A program made the position numbers and the translations under genes. DNA of 64,000 bases from Roseovarius sp. MMSF_3350 (GTDB lineage Bacteria; Pseudomonadota; Alphaproteobacteria; Rhodobacterales; Rhodobacteraceae), in contig NZ_JASHIZ010000003.1 of assembly GCF_030733425.1 (NCBI RefSeq), positions 186,001-250,000 on the forward strand, given 5' to 3'. Position 1 is the stretch's first letter. Each line of letters begins with the position of its first letter. Shown piece after piece: positions 39,658 through 48,540 of this stretch. Below the pieces are notes generated by a model. It was not told the DNA's origin. It made no database searches and saw nothing but the letters and a program-made list of their open reading frames with translations.

Positions 39658-39885
39658 ATGGACACGCAATACGAATTCGATCACGAGGCCGAGCGCCCCA
39701 TCGTCTATGTCCGCCAGGTCAACGCAGATGATCTGCCCGAGGACATGCGCGAACAGGTGGGCGAGCTGGAAACGCTCTATGCCGTGCACAACGAGGAAGG
39801 CGAGCGCTTGGCACTTGTCGCCGACCGAAAGATGGCCTTCGTCCTGGCCCGCCAGAACGACCTCGACCCGGTCACCGTGCACTAG
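39658..39885 (+). CDS. DUF1150 protein
   Basis: This 75-aa acidic protein contains IVYVRQVNADDLP and ends VLARQNDLDPVTVH, typical of DUF1150. The family almost always follows an Hsp20 gene in alphaproteobacteria, suggesting a role with the small heat-shock protein; the mechanism is unknown. Five bases separate the two genes. Confidence 0.9.
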   Translation: MDTQYEFDHEAERPIVYVRQVNADDLPEDMREQVGELETLYAVHNEEGERLALVADRKMAFVLARQNDLDPVTVH

Positions 39886-39896
39886 CATGCGATTTC

Positions 39897-39925
39897 GGTT
39901 TCGGCCCCCACCCCGGGCCGAAACC
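39897..39925 (+). terminator. Hairpin after the Hsp20-DUF1150 operon
   Basis: GGTTTCGGCCC (39897-39907) and GGGCCGAAACC (39915-39925) form a perfect 11-bp stem with a 7-base loop, 11 bases after the DUF1150 stop. There is no T-tract, but stem strength and position suggest termination. Confidence 0.7.
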
Positions 39926-39998
39926 CCGCTGGCCAAGCGGCATCTGCGCTGGCATACCGGCTTTCGACGCTCCTCCGACGCGAAAGGCCCGTATCCCA

Positions 39999-40874
39999 GT
40001 GACCCAGATCATCACGTCCCTCTCCGACATCTCCGGCAATTACGACGCGCTTTTCGTCGATCTCTGGGGGTGCGTGCACAACGGCGTCACCGCCTATCCC
40101 GAAGCGGTCGAGGCGCTGATGACCTACCGCGCCGATGGCGGCACGGTGGTGCTGGTCACCAATTCTCCCAAGCCCCGCGCCGGAGTCGAGTCCCAGCTTG
40201 AAAGCTTCGGTGTCCCCGCCGCCTGCTACGACGCCATCGCCACCTCCGGCGACAGTGCCCGTGCCGCAATGTACCGCGGCGTGGTGGGCAACAAGGTATG
40301 GTTCATGGGCGAATGGGAGCGTGACGCAGGTTTTTTCGAGCCGTTGGAGATTATCGACGACCCCGCCGAGATCGAGCGGGTCGACCTCAAGGACGCCGAA
40401 GGTATCGTTTGCTGCGGCCCCAACGATCCGATGGCCCTTCCCGACACCAATCGCGCCGATTTCCTCTATGCCAAGCAGAAGGGCCTGAAACTGCTCTGTG
40501 CCAACCCCGACATCATCGTCGACCGCGGCGACGTGCGCGAATGGTGCGCGGGTGCGCTCGCACGGCTTTACACCGAGATGGGCGGCGAAAGCCTCTATTT
40601 CGGCAAGCCGCATCCACCCATCTATGACCTCGCCCGCCGCCGTCTCTCGGCGCTCGGCCGCGATGTGTCCAGCGACAAGATTCTCGCTATCGGCGACGGC
40701 ATCGCCACCGACGTGCAGGGCGCGATGGGCGAGGATATCGATTCTCTCTTCATCACGGGCGGCCTCGCGGCCAAGGAAACCAAAACGTCGCACCACCCCG
40801 ATCCAAAGGCGTTAAACGCCTACCTGCAAACGGAAATGTCGTCTCCGACCTACGCCATCGGCATGCTGCGCTGA
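39999..40874 (+). CDS. HAD-superfamily class IIA hydrolase-like protein
   Basis: The product is 291 aa from a GTG. The HAD motif I is FVDLWGCVHNG: the second Asp of DxD is Trp, a feature of the alphaproteobacterial TIGR01459 group. TNSPKPR (motif II), KPHPPIYD (motif III Lys) and AIGDGIATDVQGA (motif IV acids) are present. The loss of the acid/base Asp makes ordinary phosphatase activity doubtful. Confidence 0.85.
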   Translation: MTQIITSLSDISGNYDALFVDLWGCVHNGVTAYPEAVEALMTYRADGGTVVLVTNSPKPRAGVESQLESFGVPAACYDAIATSGDSARAAMYRGVVGNKVWFMGEWERDAGFFEPLEIIDDPAEIERVDLKDAEGIVCCGPNDPMALPDTNRADFLYAKQKGLKLLCANPDIIVDRGDVREWCAGALARLYTEMGGESLYFGKPHPPIYDLARRRLSALGRDVSSDKILAIGDGIATDVQGAMGEDIDSLFITGGLAAKETKTSHHPDPKALNAYLQTEMSSPTYAIGMLR

Positions 40875-40900
40875 TAAAATAACCCTTGATTTTCTGCGCC

Positions 40901-40920
40901 TGCAAAGTAATAAAGTTGCA
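40901..40920. promoter_or_regulatory. Short TGCAA/TTGCA dyad before the MaoC gene
   Basis: TGCAA and TTGCA are separated by ten A/T-rich bases (40906-40915), about 70 bases before the MaoC-like gene. TGC/GCA dyads of this sort are bound by PhaR in some alphaproteobacteria, but this is only a resemblance. Confidence 0.25.
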
Positions 40921-40988
40921 ACCTTGCCCGTGTTAGGGTGTTATTTATTGCGCGCAGAATGGGCGCGCAGGTGGAAATGGAGGGTCTG

Positions 40989-41432
40989 ATGTTGGACAAC
41001 ATGCCGCGCGGAACGATCACGATCGAAGAGATCGAAATGGGAATGACCCGGTCGCTGCGCAAAGTGGTGACCGACGAGGATATCCGCATGTTCGCCGAGG
41101 TCTCGACCGATCATAACCCGGTGCACATGGACGACGACTACGCCCGCGACACCATCTTCGAGGGCCGCATCGCCCACGGCATGCTGACCGCCGGATTGAT
41201 CTCTGCCGTGATCGGCGAACAGCTTCCCGGTCATGGCACCGTCTACATGGGCCAGACCCTGAAATTCCTCGCCCCCGTGCGCCCCGGCGACATGGTCGAG
41301 GCTGAGGTGGAGGTGACCGCCATCGACTACGCCAAGCGCCGCGTCACGCTGGAGACCCGTTGCCTCGTCGACGGCAAGAAGGTCCTTGTGGGCGAAGCCA
41401 CCGTGCTGGCACCGACAGGTAAGTTCGACTGA
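40989..41432 (+). CDS. MaoC-like dehydratase ((R)-specific enoyl-CoA hydratase type)
   Basis: The product is 147 aa from MLDNMPRGTITIEE, with GGAGGGT just upstream; longer in-frame starts (40938, 40977) lack that site. The hydratase-2 motif is STDHNPVHMDDDYA, with the catalytic Asp/His pair, in a single hotdog fold. It hydrates trans-2-enoyl-CoA to (R)-3-hydroxyacyl-CoA, feeding PHA synthesis or beta-oxidation. It is monocistronic here. Confidence 0.88.
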   Translation: MLDNMPRGTITIEEIEMGMTRSLRKVVTDEDIRMFAEVSTDHNPVHMDDDYARDTIFEGRIAHGMLTAGLISAVIGEQLPGHGTVYMGQTLKFLAPVRPGDMVEAEVEVTAIDYAKRRVTLETRCLVDGKKVLVGEATVLAPTGKFD

Positions 41433-41537
41433 TCGGCGCACGACCGCGCAAGACACTCTTGGCCGCGTCACACGCCCGGAACACGAATCGTGTATGATGC
41501 GTTTCGTAAGTGGAGAACCAGAGGGAGGACCCAACCT

Positions 41538-41720
41538 ATGGATGCAATCCAGACAGCCGAATATGCCCGCGCCCTGCTCAGCGCCCATGGCCCCAAGGCC
41601 GAGGCCGAGGCCGCACGCAAGATGCGCGAGTCTCAAGATGCCGGGCGCAAGTCCGAGGCCGCCGATTGGGCCGCCATCCGTCAGGCGGTTTCGCAACGGC
41701 GCGGCCCCAGCCAGACCTGA
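41538..41720 (+). CDS. Small 60-aa helical protein, unknown
   Basis: MDAIQTAEYARALLSAHGPKAEAEAARKM is the N-terminal half (read in pieces); the whole is Ala/Glu/Arg-rich and helical. GGGAGG 10 bases before the ATG supports the start and translation. Similar short proteins are common in this group as conserved hypotheticals. No function known. Confidence 0.7.
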   Translation: MDAIQTAEYARALLSAHGPKAEAEAARKMRESQDAGRKSEAADWAAIRQAVSQRRGPSQT

Positions 41721-41738
41721 GACGCGCACCCAAGGCGA

Positions 41739-42365
41739 TCAGCCCATGTCGGGCTCGGTCGCCTTGAAACTCTCGATCTCCTGCATCGGCGCCCACCACC
41801 GTGCCAGCTTGCCGGTGATAATGTTGTCGGCCTCCGGCGTCAGCGATACGTAATGGATCATCGGCGCCAGCATGTAGTCGGCCATCGAAGGCTCCTTGCC
41901 GCAGATGAACGGATCGGCCCAGTCCATCAGCAGCGCGTTCAGCGTCTGTGAATCGGCAAGGCTCTTCGACAGGGCATCGTCATTCTTGCCGCCGACAAGC
42001 TCGGGAAACAGGTGATAGCCTGCGGCGCTCATCAGGGCGTCATAGCCGTAGCTGCCAAAGACGCTGATCGCCTCGTTCATCTTCGCCCGCGCCCTTGGGT
42101 CGTCAGGCACAAGGCTCGGCCCGTTGCCCGTCTCGTCGATATAGCGGCAGATCGCATCGGCCTCGCGCAGGCGCATGTCGTCAATGTCCATCACCGGCAC
42201 CTTTCCGAACGGATGCCGTTTCAGGTGCTCGGGCTGCTTCGGCTCGCCTTCCAGAACATTGACGTGCACCTGGTCATAGTCGATCTCGTTTTCCATCAGG
42301 AACATGCGAACCGTGCGCACATAGGTCGATCCGTCAAATCCGTACAGAACGGGTTTATCGGCCAT
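41739..42365 (-). CDS. Glutathione S-transferase family protein
   Basis: The product is 208 aa from MADKPVLYGFDGSTYVRTVR. The N-terminal thioredoxin-like domain contains PFGKVPVMDIDDMRLREADAI (in pieces; the cis-Pro and the ES-like EAD glutathione site). A helical C-terminal domain with PSMADYMLAPM follows. Substrate unknown. GGAGATGAGAG precedes the ATG. Confidence 0.93.
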   Translation of the reverse strand: MADKPVLYGFDGSTYVRTVRMFLMENEIDYDQVHVNVLEGEPKQPEHLKRHPFGKVPVMDIDDMRLREADAICRYIDETGNGPSLVPDDPRARAKMNEAISVFGSYGYDALMSAAGYHLFPELVGGKNDDALSKSLADSQTLNALLMDWADPFICGKEPSMADYMLAPMIHYVSLTPEADNIITGKLARWWAPMQEIESFKATEPDMG

Positions 42366-42489
42366 TCTCTCATCTCCAATCATTGCGTTGCCTACCGCAG
42401 AACGCATCAGGACCATTTACGTTTCTTCCAACACGCCATGCGCGGCACCGCCTCTTGATCACCCCTGCGCATATCGCTACCCCTGCGCC

Positions 42490-43416
42490 ATGCGCATCAT
42501 CCGCGATTACACCTTCATTGATCCCCAGGACCGGGGCGCCTCCGTCGCCATCGGCAACTTCGACGGTGTGCATCTGGGCCACCAGTCGGTGATCGACCTC
42601 GCCCGCAAGGGCGACGGCCCCCTGGGCGTGCTCACGTTCGAGCCGCACCCGCGCGAATATTTCGCCCCCGACGCGCCCCCTTTCCGTCTGATGGGCCACG
42701 AGGCCCGCGCCAACCGCCTGGCCAAGCTGGGCGTCGAACGGCTCTACGAGCTCAACTTCAACGCCGCCCTCGCCAGCCTCACCCCCGAAGAGTTCGCCCG
42801 CAACGTCATCGCCGACGGCCTTGGCCTGACCCACGTGGTCGTCGGCGCCGATTTCTGCTTCGGCAAGGGCCGCGCCGGCAATGCCGACGATCTTCAGCGC
42901 TTCGGGCAGGACATGGGCTTCGACGTCACCATCGCCACGCTTCTGGAGGGCGATGACGGCCAGGTCTCCTCCACCGCCATCCGCGACGCGCTTTCCGAGG
43001 GCCGTCCCCGCGACGCCGCCGCCATGCTGGGCCACTGGCACCGTATCGACGGGCCTGTGATCGGCGGCGAACAGCGCGGCCGCGACCTGGGCTATCCCAC
43101 CGCCAACATGTCCATCGAAGGGCTGCACCCGCCCCGCTTCGGCGTCTACGCCGTGCTGGTCGACGTGCTCGACGGCCCTCACCGGGGCCACTACCACGGC
43201 GCCGCCTCCCTCGGCGTACGCCCGATGTTCCAGGGCGAGATCCCCAATATCGAGACGTTCCTCTTCGATTTCTCCGGCGACCTCTACGGCGCCGACCTGT
43301 CCGTGGCCCTCGTCGAATACCTCCGCCCCGAGGAAACCTTCGACAGCCTAGAGGCCTTCATCGCCCAGATGGACGACGACTGCGACCGCGCCCGCGCGGT
43401 GCTGGCCGCCATATGA
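42490..43416 (+). CDS. ribF: Bifunctional riboflavin kinase / FAD synthetase
   Basis: The product is 308 aa from MRIIRDYTFIDPQDRG. The N-terminal FAD synthetase domain has GNFDGVHLGHQ and VSSTAIRDAL. The C-terminal kinase domain has RGRDLGYPTANM and GAASLGVRPMF. It makes FMN and FAD. The stop overlaps the next start (ATGA). Confidence 0.97.
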   Translation: MRIIRDYTFIDPQDRGASVAIGNFDGVHLGHQSVIDLARKGDGPLGVLTFEPHPREYFAPDAPPFRLMGHEARANRLAKLGVERLYELNFNAALASLTPEEFARNVIADGLGLTHVVVGADFCFGKGRAGNADDLQRFGQDMGFDVTIATLLEGDDGQVSSTAIRDALSEGRPRDAAAMLGHWHRIDGPVIGGEQRGRDLGYPTANMSIEGLHPPRFGVYAVLVDVLDGPHRGHYHGAASLGVRPMFQGEIPNIETFLFDFSGDLYGADLSVALVEYLRPEETFDSLEAFIAQMDDDCDRARAVLAAI

Positions 43417-43901
43417 CCGACGCGTCCGACCCCATCGACCGTTCCGGCCTGCGACCGCGCTACTGGGAAACCGTGCCTCTGGACCGCATGACCCAGAAAG
43501 AGTGGGAGGCGCTCTGCGACGGCTGCGGCAAGTGCTGCCTCAACAAGCTCGAGGACGAGGACACCGGCGAGGTCGCCCTGACCCGCATCGCCTGCCGCCT
43601 TTTCGACGACAGCACCTGCCGCTGCGCCAATTACGAGATCCGGCACCAGTTCGTGCCCGAGTGCATCTCGCTTTCGCCCAGGACCATCGAGAAAAGCCTC
43701 TACTGGCTGCCCGAAACCTGCGCCTACAAGCTCCTGTGGAACGGCAAGCCGCTTTACGACTGGCACCCGCTGATCTCCGGCACGCCCGACAGCGTGCACG
43801 CCGCAGGCGTCTCCGTGCAGAACGCCACCCTGCCCGAGTTCGAGATCCCCGAAGACGAGTGGGAAGAGCACCTGATAGAGGAACCGCTGGGATGCGACTA
43901 G
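43413..43901 (+). CDS. YcgN/YkgJ cysteine-cluster protein
   Basis: The product is 162 aa with CDGCGKCCLNKLED near residue 36 and further cysteines (IACRLF, DSTCRCANY, VPECIS, PETCAYK). This is the UPF0153-like cysteine cluster expected to bind a metal or Fe-S centre. The role is unknown. It is coupled upstream to ribF (ATGA), and its stop overlaps the start of the threonine aldolase gene. Confidence 0.9.
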   Translation: MTDASDPIDRSGLRPRYWETVPLDRMTQKEWEALCDGCGKCCLNKLEDEDTGEVALTRIACRLFDDSTCRCANYEIRHQFVPECISLSPRTIEKSLYWLPETCAYKLLWNGKPLYDWHPLISGTPDSVHAAGVSVQNATLPEFEIPEDEWEEHLIEEPLGCD

Positions 43902-44938
43902 GCTCCGACAACACCGGCCCCGCCCTTCCCCAGGTGATGGAGGCGCTGGCAAAGGCGAATGACGGCCACGCCACCCCTTACGGCGCCGACGCGCTTACGG
44001 GTGCCGCCCGCGACAAGGTGCGCGAGGTTTTCGAGGCCCCCGACGCCGCGGTCGAGTTCGTCGCCACCGGCACAGCCGCGAATGTCCTCGCGCTCGCCAC
44101 CCTGACCCAGCCGTGGCAGACCATCTTCTGCACGCCCCGCGCCCATATTCTAGTCGACGAATGCCACGCGCCCGAGTTCTACACCGGCGGCGCGCGCCTG
44201 ACCCTCACGGGGCACGAGGACAAGATGACGGCCGATGACCTCGCCGCCGTCCTCGCAACCCTGCCGCGCCGCGACGTCCACACGTCCGAACCCGGCACCG
44301 TCGCCCTTACCCAGGTCACCGAGATGGGCCAGCTCTACACACTGGACGAGCTGCGCAGCATCACCGACGTGGCCCATACCCACGGCCTCTCGGTACATCT
44401 CGACGGTGCCCGCTTTGCCAATGCCTGCGCCGCCCTCGGCTGCACGCCCGCCCAGATGAGCCATGAGGCCGGGATCGACGCCGTCTCCTTCGGCGCCTCC
44501 AAGAACGGCTGTCTGAATGTCGAGGCTGTCGTCCTGTTCGACCCCGCCAAGGCATGGGAACTGGAACGACGCCGCAAACGCGGCGGGCACCTTGTGTCCA
44601 AGGGCCGCTTCCTCGCCGCGCAAATGCTGGGATATCTCCAAGACGATGTCTGGCTGCAATCGGCACAGCGCGCCAACGCCAACGCCGCCCGCCTCGTCGC
44701 GGGCCTGCGCGCCCTGCCCGATTGCACCTTCACCGCCGAGCCGCAAGCCAACATGATCTTCGCCCGCCTGCCCCGCGCCACACATCAGCGTCTGCATGCG
44801 GGCGGCGCCGTCTACGGCCTCTACGAAGGCCCCCTGGAGGATGGCGACCCCGACGAACCGCTCCTGATGCGCTGCGTCTGCGACTGGTCCCTCACCGAGA
44901 CCCAGATCGACGACTTTCTTGCGCTCGCGAAAGGATGA
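43892..44938 (+). CDS. ltaE: Low-specificity threonine aldolase (PLP)
   Basis: The product is 348 aa from MRLGSDNTGPALPQVM. It has the family's SDNTG start motif, VHLDGARFANA, and the PLP lysine in SFGASKNGCL. It cleaves L-threonine/allo-threonine to glycine and acetaldehyde, or acts on related beta-hydroxy amino acids. The start lies 10 bases inside the YcgN-like gene, so translation is coupled. Confidence 0.94.
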   Translation: MRLGSDNTGPALPQVMEALAKANDGHATPYGADALTGAARDKVREVFEAPDAAVEFVATGTAANVLALATLTQPWQTIFCTPRAHILVDECHAPEFYTGGARLTLTGHEDKMTADDLAAVLATLPRRDVHTSEPGTVALTQVTEMGQLYTLDELRSITDVAHTHGLSVHLDGARFANACAALGCTPAQMSHEAGIDAVSFGASKNGCLNVEAVVLFDPAKAWELERRRKRGGHLVSKGRFLAAQMLGYLQDDVWLQSAQRANANAARLVAGLRALPDCTFTAEPQANMIFARLPRATHQRLHAGGAVYGLYEGPLEDGDPDEPLLMRCVCDWSLTETQIDDFLALAKG

Positions 44939-44947
44939 CGCGCGGTT

Positions 44948-45349
44948 TCAGGCCCACCACCGCGCCACGGCAACGCCCACGGTCGCGGACACCGCAGTAA
45001 GCAGCGTACCCCAAGTGAAGTCCGTGGCCACCATACGCCACGTCCAGTCCTTCAGCGTCGACAGGTTGGTGAACTCGTAGGTGCCATAGCCCATCGCCCC
45101 GATCAGCGCAGCCGTTGCGAACACCCACAGCAAACTGTGATCATGCTGCATCGCGGGCCAACTGACGAACCACAGCACGCAGAAGACGTAGAAGGCATAG
45201 AACGCGACCGCCGGGCCAAGCCGGGGGCTGTCCAGCAGCAGGCCCTTGATATCCTTCTCGAAGGTCGGCTTGATCAGGTAGCTCAGCCCCAGGTAATCCA
45301 ACCCCAGAAAGACTGCAAAGGTGACGACGTAAAGTATGGCGATGGTCAT
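44948..45349 (-). CDS. DUF2177 membrane protein
   Basis: The product is 133 aa from MTIAILYVVTFAVFLGLDYLG, with four helices and the DUF2177 features DYLGLSYLIKP, YAFYVFCVLWF and GAMGYGTYEFTNLSTLKDW (read in part). Function unknown. It ends 9 bases from the convergent threonine aldolase. A 20-codon upstream extension is trimmed. Confidence 0.9.
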   Translation of the reverse strand: MTIAILYVVTFAVFLGLDYLGLSYLIKPTFEKDIKGLLLDSPRLGPAVAFYAFYVFCVLWFVSWPAMQHDHSLLWVFATAALIGAMGYGTYEFTNLSTLKDWTWRMVATDFTWGTLLTAVSATVGVAVARWWA

Positions 45350-45446
45350 GCTTGGCCTCCCGACCGGTTGAACGCGGCCCGGACCTGGCCGGTTCCTCCC
45401 GCCCGTCAACAGCTAGCGCGAAGTTACGCAAGACCAGCTGTCGGCG

Positions 45447-46271
45447 TCACACATCGCGCAGGAACCGCAGGATTTCCGCGCTCACCTGCCGGGGATGGCT
45501 GATCGGCACCATGTGCCCCGCCCCGGCCATCACCGCCCGTTCCGCGTTGGGCAACCGCGCCGCGAGTCCCTCGTTGATCGCGCCGATGATGTCCGGGGAC
45601 TCGCTGCCCTCGATCAGCAGCGCGGATTGCGTCACACCCTGCAGGACACCGGGCGCCAGCAGGCCACCCACGTCGTCGTAAAGCGCCGCATGCCCCGCCT
45701 CGACCAGCGGCATCTGCGCGGCCAGCCGGTCGCGCTCCTCGGCGCCCAGGCTCTGCCACTCCGCCCCGTTGCCCCAGACTGACAAGAAGGCCCGCGCCGC
45801 CGCGTGCCGGTCCCCGGTCGCCATCCCCTCGGCAAACCCGGACATCTGCGCTGCAAAGCCCTCGCGCATCTCCGGATGATCGTCCAACGCCACGGCAAAG
45901 AACACCGGCTCGATCAGCACCAGCGACCGCACCAGTTCCGGCCGCATCACCGCCAACCGCAACGCCACCGTCGCACCAAAGGAATGCCCGACGAAATGCG
46001 CCGGATCATCCAGCAGATCGGCCGCGATCTCGGCGGTCACTTTCTGGATCTCGCCGCGCCCGTCCCAAGCGCCGCTGCGCCCGTGCCCCGGCATGTCGAA
46101 CGCTGTGAGCGTCAGCGCCCCCGACAGGTGCCGCGCCAGCCCGCTCCAACTGCCCGAATGCGCCAGCGAGCAATGGATGGCCAGCGCGGCTTCGGGGCCT
46201 TGCCCGAATGTCGTCCAATAGGTCGGAAATCCGGCTTTCAACCCGTCAGGCATCGCGCGCCACGGGGGCAT
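45447..46271 (-). CDS. Alpha/beta-hydrolase
   Basis: This 274-aa protein has [14 protein letters not shown] (oxyanion region), DMPGHGRSG, the nucleophile elbow [12 protein letters not shown] (Ser) and a C-terminal [11 protein letters not shown] (His). No signal peptide. It resembles epoxide-hydrolase/lactonase/carboxylesterase-type enzymes of unknown substrate. An internal start (MPDGLKAGF, 6 residues in) is possible. It is divergent from prs. Confidence 0.9.
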   Translation of the reverse strand: MPPWRAMPDGLKAGFPTYWTTFGQGPEAALAIHCSLAHSGSWSGLARHLSGALTLTAFDMPGHGRSGAWDGRGEIQKVTAEIAADLLDDPAHFVGHSFGATVALRLAVMRPELVRSLVLIEPVFFAVALDDHPEMREGFAAQMSGFAEGMATGDRHAAARAFLSVWGNGAEWQSLGAEERDRLAAQMPLVEAGHAALYDDVGGLLAPGVLQGVTQSALLIEGSESPDIIGAINEGLAARLPNAERAVMAGAGHMVPISHPRQVSAEILRFLRDV

Positions 46272-46427
46272 CTGCGGGGAAATGCGGCAGGGTGCGTCTC
46301 ATTTGTCGGGCCTTTCGCGGCATTCGGCACCCTTACCCAATGCATGTCTTTGCCACAGGTGCCACCCATGCTAATCGGTGTCAACGTCACGAATCTGTCA
46401 AGATCGACCACCCGGGGACCCTTTCAC

Positions 46428-47444
46428 ATGTCAGTCACACACGAGCCGAAGCTCATTTCCGGCAACGCCAACATGCCGCTTGCCAAGGCGGTCGCGCGCC
46501 GGATGTCCATGCACCGCGGAGTCAATGTCGGGCTGGTCGACGCCCGCGTCGAGCGCTTCAACGACGGCGAGATCTTCGTCGAGGTGTTCGAGAATGTCCG
46601 CGGCGAGGACATGTTCATCATCCAGCCCACCTCGAACCCGGCCAACGACAACCTGATGGAACTGCTCATCATGTCCGACGCGCTGCGCCGCTCCTCGGCC
46701 AAGCGCATCACCGCCGTGATCCCCTATTTCGGCTATGCGCGGCAGGACCGCCGCACCAAGGCCCGCACGCCCATCTCGGCCAAGCTGGTGGCCAACATGA
46801 TCGTCGAGGCGGGCATCGAACGGGTCCTGACGATGGACCTGCACGCGGCCCAGATCCAGGGTTTCTTCGACATTCCCGTCGACAACCTCTATGCCTCACC
46901 GGTCTTCGCGCTGGACGTGATGACCCAGTTCCGCGACCACCTCGACGACGTGATGATCGTCTCGCCGGACGTCGGCGGCGTGGCCCGCGCCCGGGAACTG
47001 GCCAAGCGGATCAACGCCCCCCTCAGCATCGTCGACAAACGCCGCGAGAAAGCCGGCGAAGTGGCCGAGATGACCGTGATCGGCGATGTCAGCGAAAAGA
47101 TCTGCGTGATCGTCGACGACATGTGCGACACCGCCGGAACCATGTGCAAGGCGGCACAGATCCTGCTCGACAACGGCGCCAAGGAGGTGCACGCCTACAC
47201 CACCCACGGCGTACTCTCTGGGCCCGCAGTGGAACGGATCACCAACTCGGTGCTGAAATCCATGGTCATCACCGACACGATCCAGCCCACCGAAGCGGTC
47301 AAAAACACCCCCAATATCCGTATCATCCCCACCGCCCCGGTCTTTGCCCAGGCGATCCTGAACATCTGGAACGGCACATCGGTGTCGTCGCTCTTCGAAA
47401 CCCCGACGCTGGAGCCCATCTACGAAGGACAGTTCGGCACCTGA
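46428..47444 (+). CDS. prs: Ribose-phosphate pyrophosphokinase (PRPP synthase)
   Basis: This 338-aa protein has [48 protein letters not shown] and the PRPP-binding loop [13 protein letters not shown]. It makes PRPP from ribose-5-phosphate and ATP for purines, pyrimidines, histidine and NAD. The frame is open back to 45804, antisense to the hydrolase; the chosen start [10 protein letters not shown] fits the family. Confidence 0.98.
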   Translation: MSVTHEPKLISGNANMPLAKAVARRMSMHRGVNVGLVDARVERFNDGEIFVEVFENVRGEDMFIIQPTSNPANDNLMELLIMSDALRRSSAKRITAVIPYFGYARQDRRTKARTPISAKLVANMIVEAGIERVLTMDLHAAQIQGFFDIPVDNLYASPVFALDVMTQFRDHLDDVMIVSPDVGGVARARELAKRINAPLSIVDKRREKAGEVAEMTVIGDVSEKICVIVDDMCDTAGTMCKAAQILLDNGAKEVHAYTTHGVLSGPAVERITNSVLKSMVITDTIQPTEAVKNTPNIRIIPTAPVFAQAILNIWNGTSVSSLFETPTLEPIYEGQFGT

Positions 47445-47509
47445 GCCTGACCCGATCGAGTGGCTGCGCCACGCTCTTTTGTTTGATTGGAGCCAGCCCC
47501 AAAGCCCGG

Positions 47510-47567
47510 GATATTTGTAGCCAGAAGAAGAAACTCCGCCGTGCTGCTTCCTCTGGCGAAAAATATC
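47510..47567. repeat. Inverted pair of 21-bp elements between prs and the lectin gene
   Basis: GATATTTGTAGCCAGAAGAA plus G (47510-47530) and CTTCCTCTGGCGAAAAATAT plus C (47547-47567) are inverted copies matching at 18 of 21 positions, 16 bases apart. The second copy matches the element at 5090-5110 at 20 of 21 positions and the one at 6353-6373 at 19. Lying between convergent genes, the hairpin could stop transcription from both sides. Confidence 0.75.
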
Positions 47568-47589
47568 TCCGCCGGAGGCACAAAGCTCT

Positions 47590-47940
47590 TCAGTGAAGCT
47601 GCCAGTCGTCTTCGTGCGGCACCGCACCGATGGCCATCCACCGGATCCGGGCTCGGGCGACACGCGTATCACCCCATGTGCGGAACACCACCTCGAACCC
47701 CGTCGCCACCACCTTCTCGGCGGTGACATCGGCGCGGGCGTTCGTGGCGCTGTCCATGTCCCACATCGATAGGCTGACATGCACGGCGGGCGGTTCCTTG
47801 AAGGCGGTGCCGAACGTCACCTTGCGGCGGCGTTCGCGGGCGCCGGTGCCGGTCCACATCTCGCCGCCATCCTCATAGTCGGAAAACAGGACATCATCAC
47901 CCTGCTCGATCCCGATGGTCTGATTGACAAGATATTTCAT
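47590..47940 (-). CDS. H-type lectin domain protein
   Basis: This 116-aa protein has the H-type lectin pattern: VHVSLSMWDMDSATNARADV, then VVATGFEVVFRTWGDTRVARAR and RWMAIG. H-type lectins, as in snail agglutinin and discoidins, form trimers that bind N-acetylgalactosamine-like sugars. No signal peptide, so its target is unclear. Convergent with prs; no gene partner is evident. Confidence 0.85.
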   Translation of the reverse strand: MKYLVNQTIGIEQGDDVLFSDYEDGGEMWTGTGARERRRKVTFGTAFKEPPAVHVSLSMWDMDSATNARADVTAEKVVATGFEVVFRTWGDTRVARARIRWMAIGAVPHEDDWQLH

Positions 47941-48010
47941 TTACCGCCACGCGCCGCCACGCCAATGGTCCTACTATCGCTTTTCGTCGAAATTGAGAAC
48001 CAAAAAGGAA

Positions 48011-48035
48011 AAGGGCCCGACATTTGTGGGCCCTT
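48011..48035 (-). terminator. Terminator of the atp operon
   Basis: AAGGGCCC and GGGCCCTT form a perfect 8-bp stem with a 9-base loop. On the minus strand it is followed by TTCCTTTTTGG. It lies 30 bases past the atpC stop. Confidence 0.9.
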
Positions 48036-48064
48036 CCCAGAATGCTACCCTGCGCGTCAGCCCC

Positions 48065-48508
48065 TCAGGGCGCTGGCGCCTTGGACGTGGTGGACAGGCC
48101 GATCTGGTCGCCCATCGCCACCATGTCGGCCAGCAGTTTCGCCGCGTCGTCCACCGGCCCGGGCTCGTTGACGAATGTTTCCTGCGCCTTGGCCAGCCGG
48201 TCTGTCGCCTCGTCGACCATCTTCTGGAATTCGTCCTGCGTCATGTCCTCGCGCGGCAGGGCGCGTTCCGCCAGCACCGAGATCGAGTCGGCGTTGATCT
48301 CGGCAAAGCCTCCGGTGACGACATATTCCTTGTCACCATCCGAGCCGGAGACGCGTACCACGCCCGGTCGAAGGGTCGTGATCAGCGGCGCGTGATCGGC
48401 CATGGCCGTCATGTCGCCGTCGGTGCCGGGGATCTGCACCTCGGTCGCCTCGACCGACGCCAGCAGGCGCTCGGGGCTCACAAGGTCGAACTGCACTGTA
48501 TCAGCCAT
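48065..48508 (-). CDS. atpC: ATP synthase F1 epsilon subunit
   Basis: The product is 147 aa from [20 protein letters not shown], with GGAGG upstream of the ATG. The N-terminal beta-sandwich contains [14 protein letters not shown] and TLRPGVVRV, and a helical C-terminal part follows. It belongs to the F1 stalk and regulates ATPase activity. Last gene of atpHAGDC, separated from atpD by a palindromic spacer. Confidence 0.97.
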   Translation of the reverse strand: MADTVQFDLVSPERLLASVEATEVQIPGTDGDMTAMADHAPLITTLRPGVVRVSGSDGDKEYVVTGGFAEINADSISVLAERALPREDMTQDEFQKMVDEATDRLAKAQETFVNEPGPVDDAAKLLADMVAMGDQIGLSTTSKAPAP

Positions 48509-48540
48509 ATTGGCCTCCGTTTCTGTCACGCCAGGTCTCG

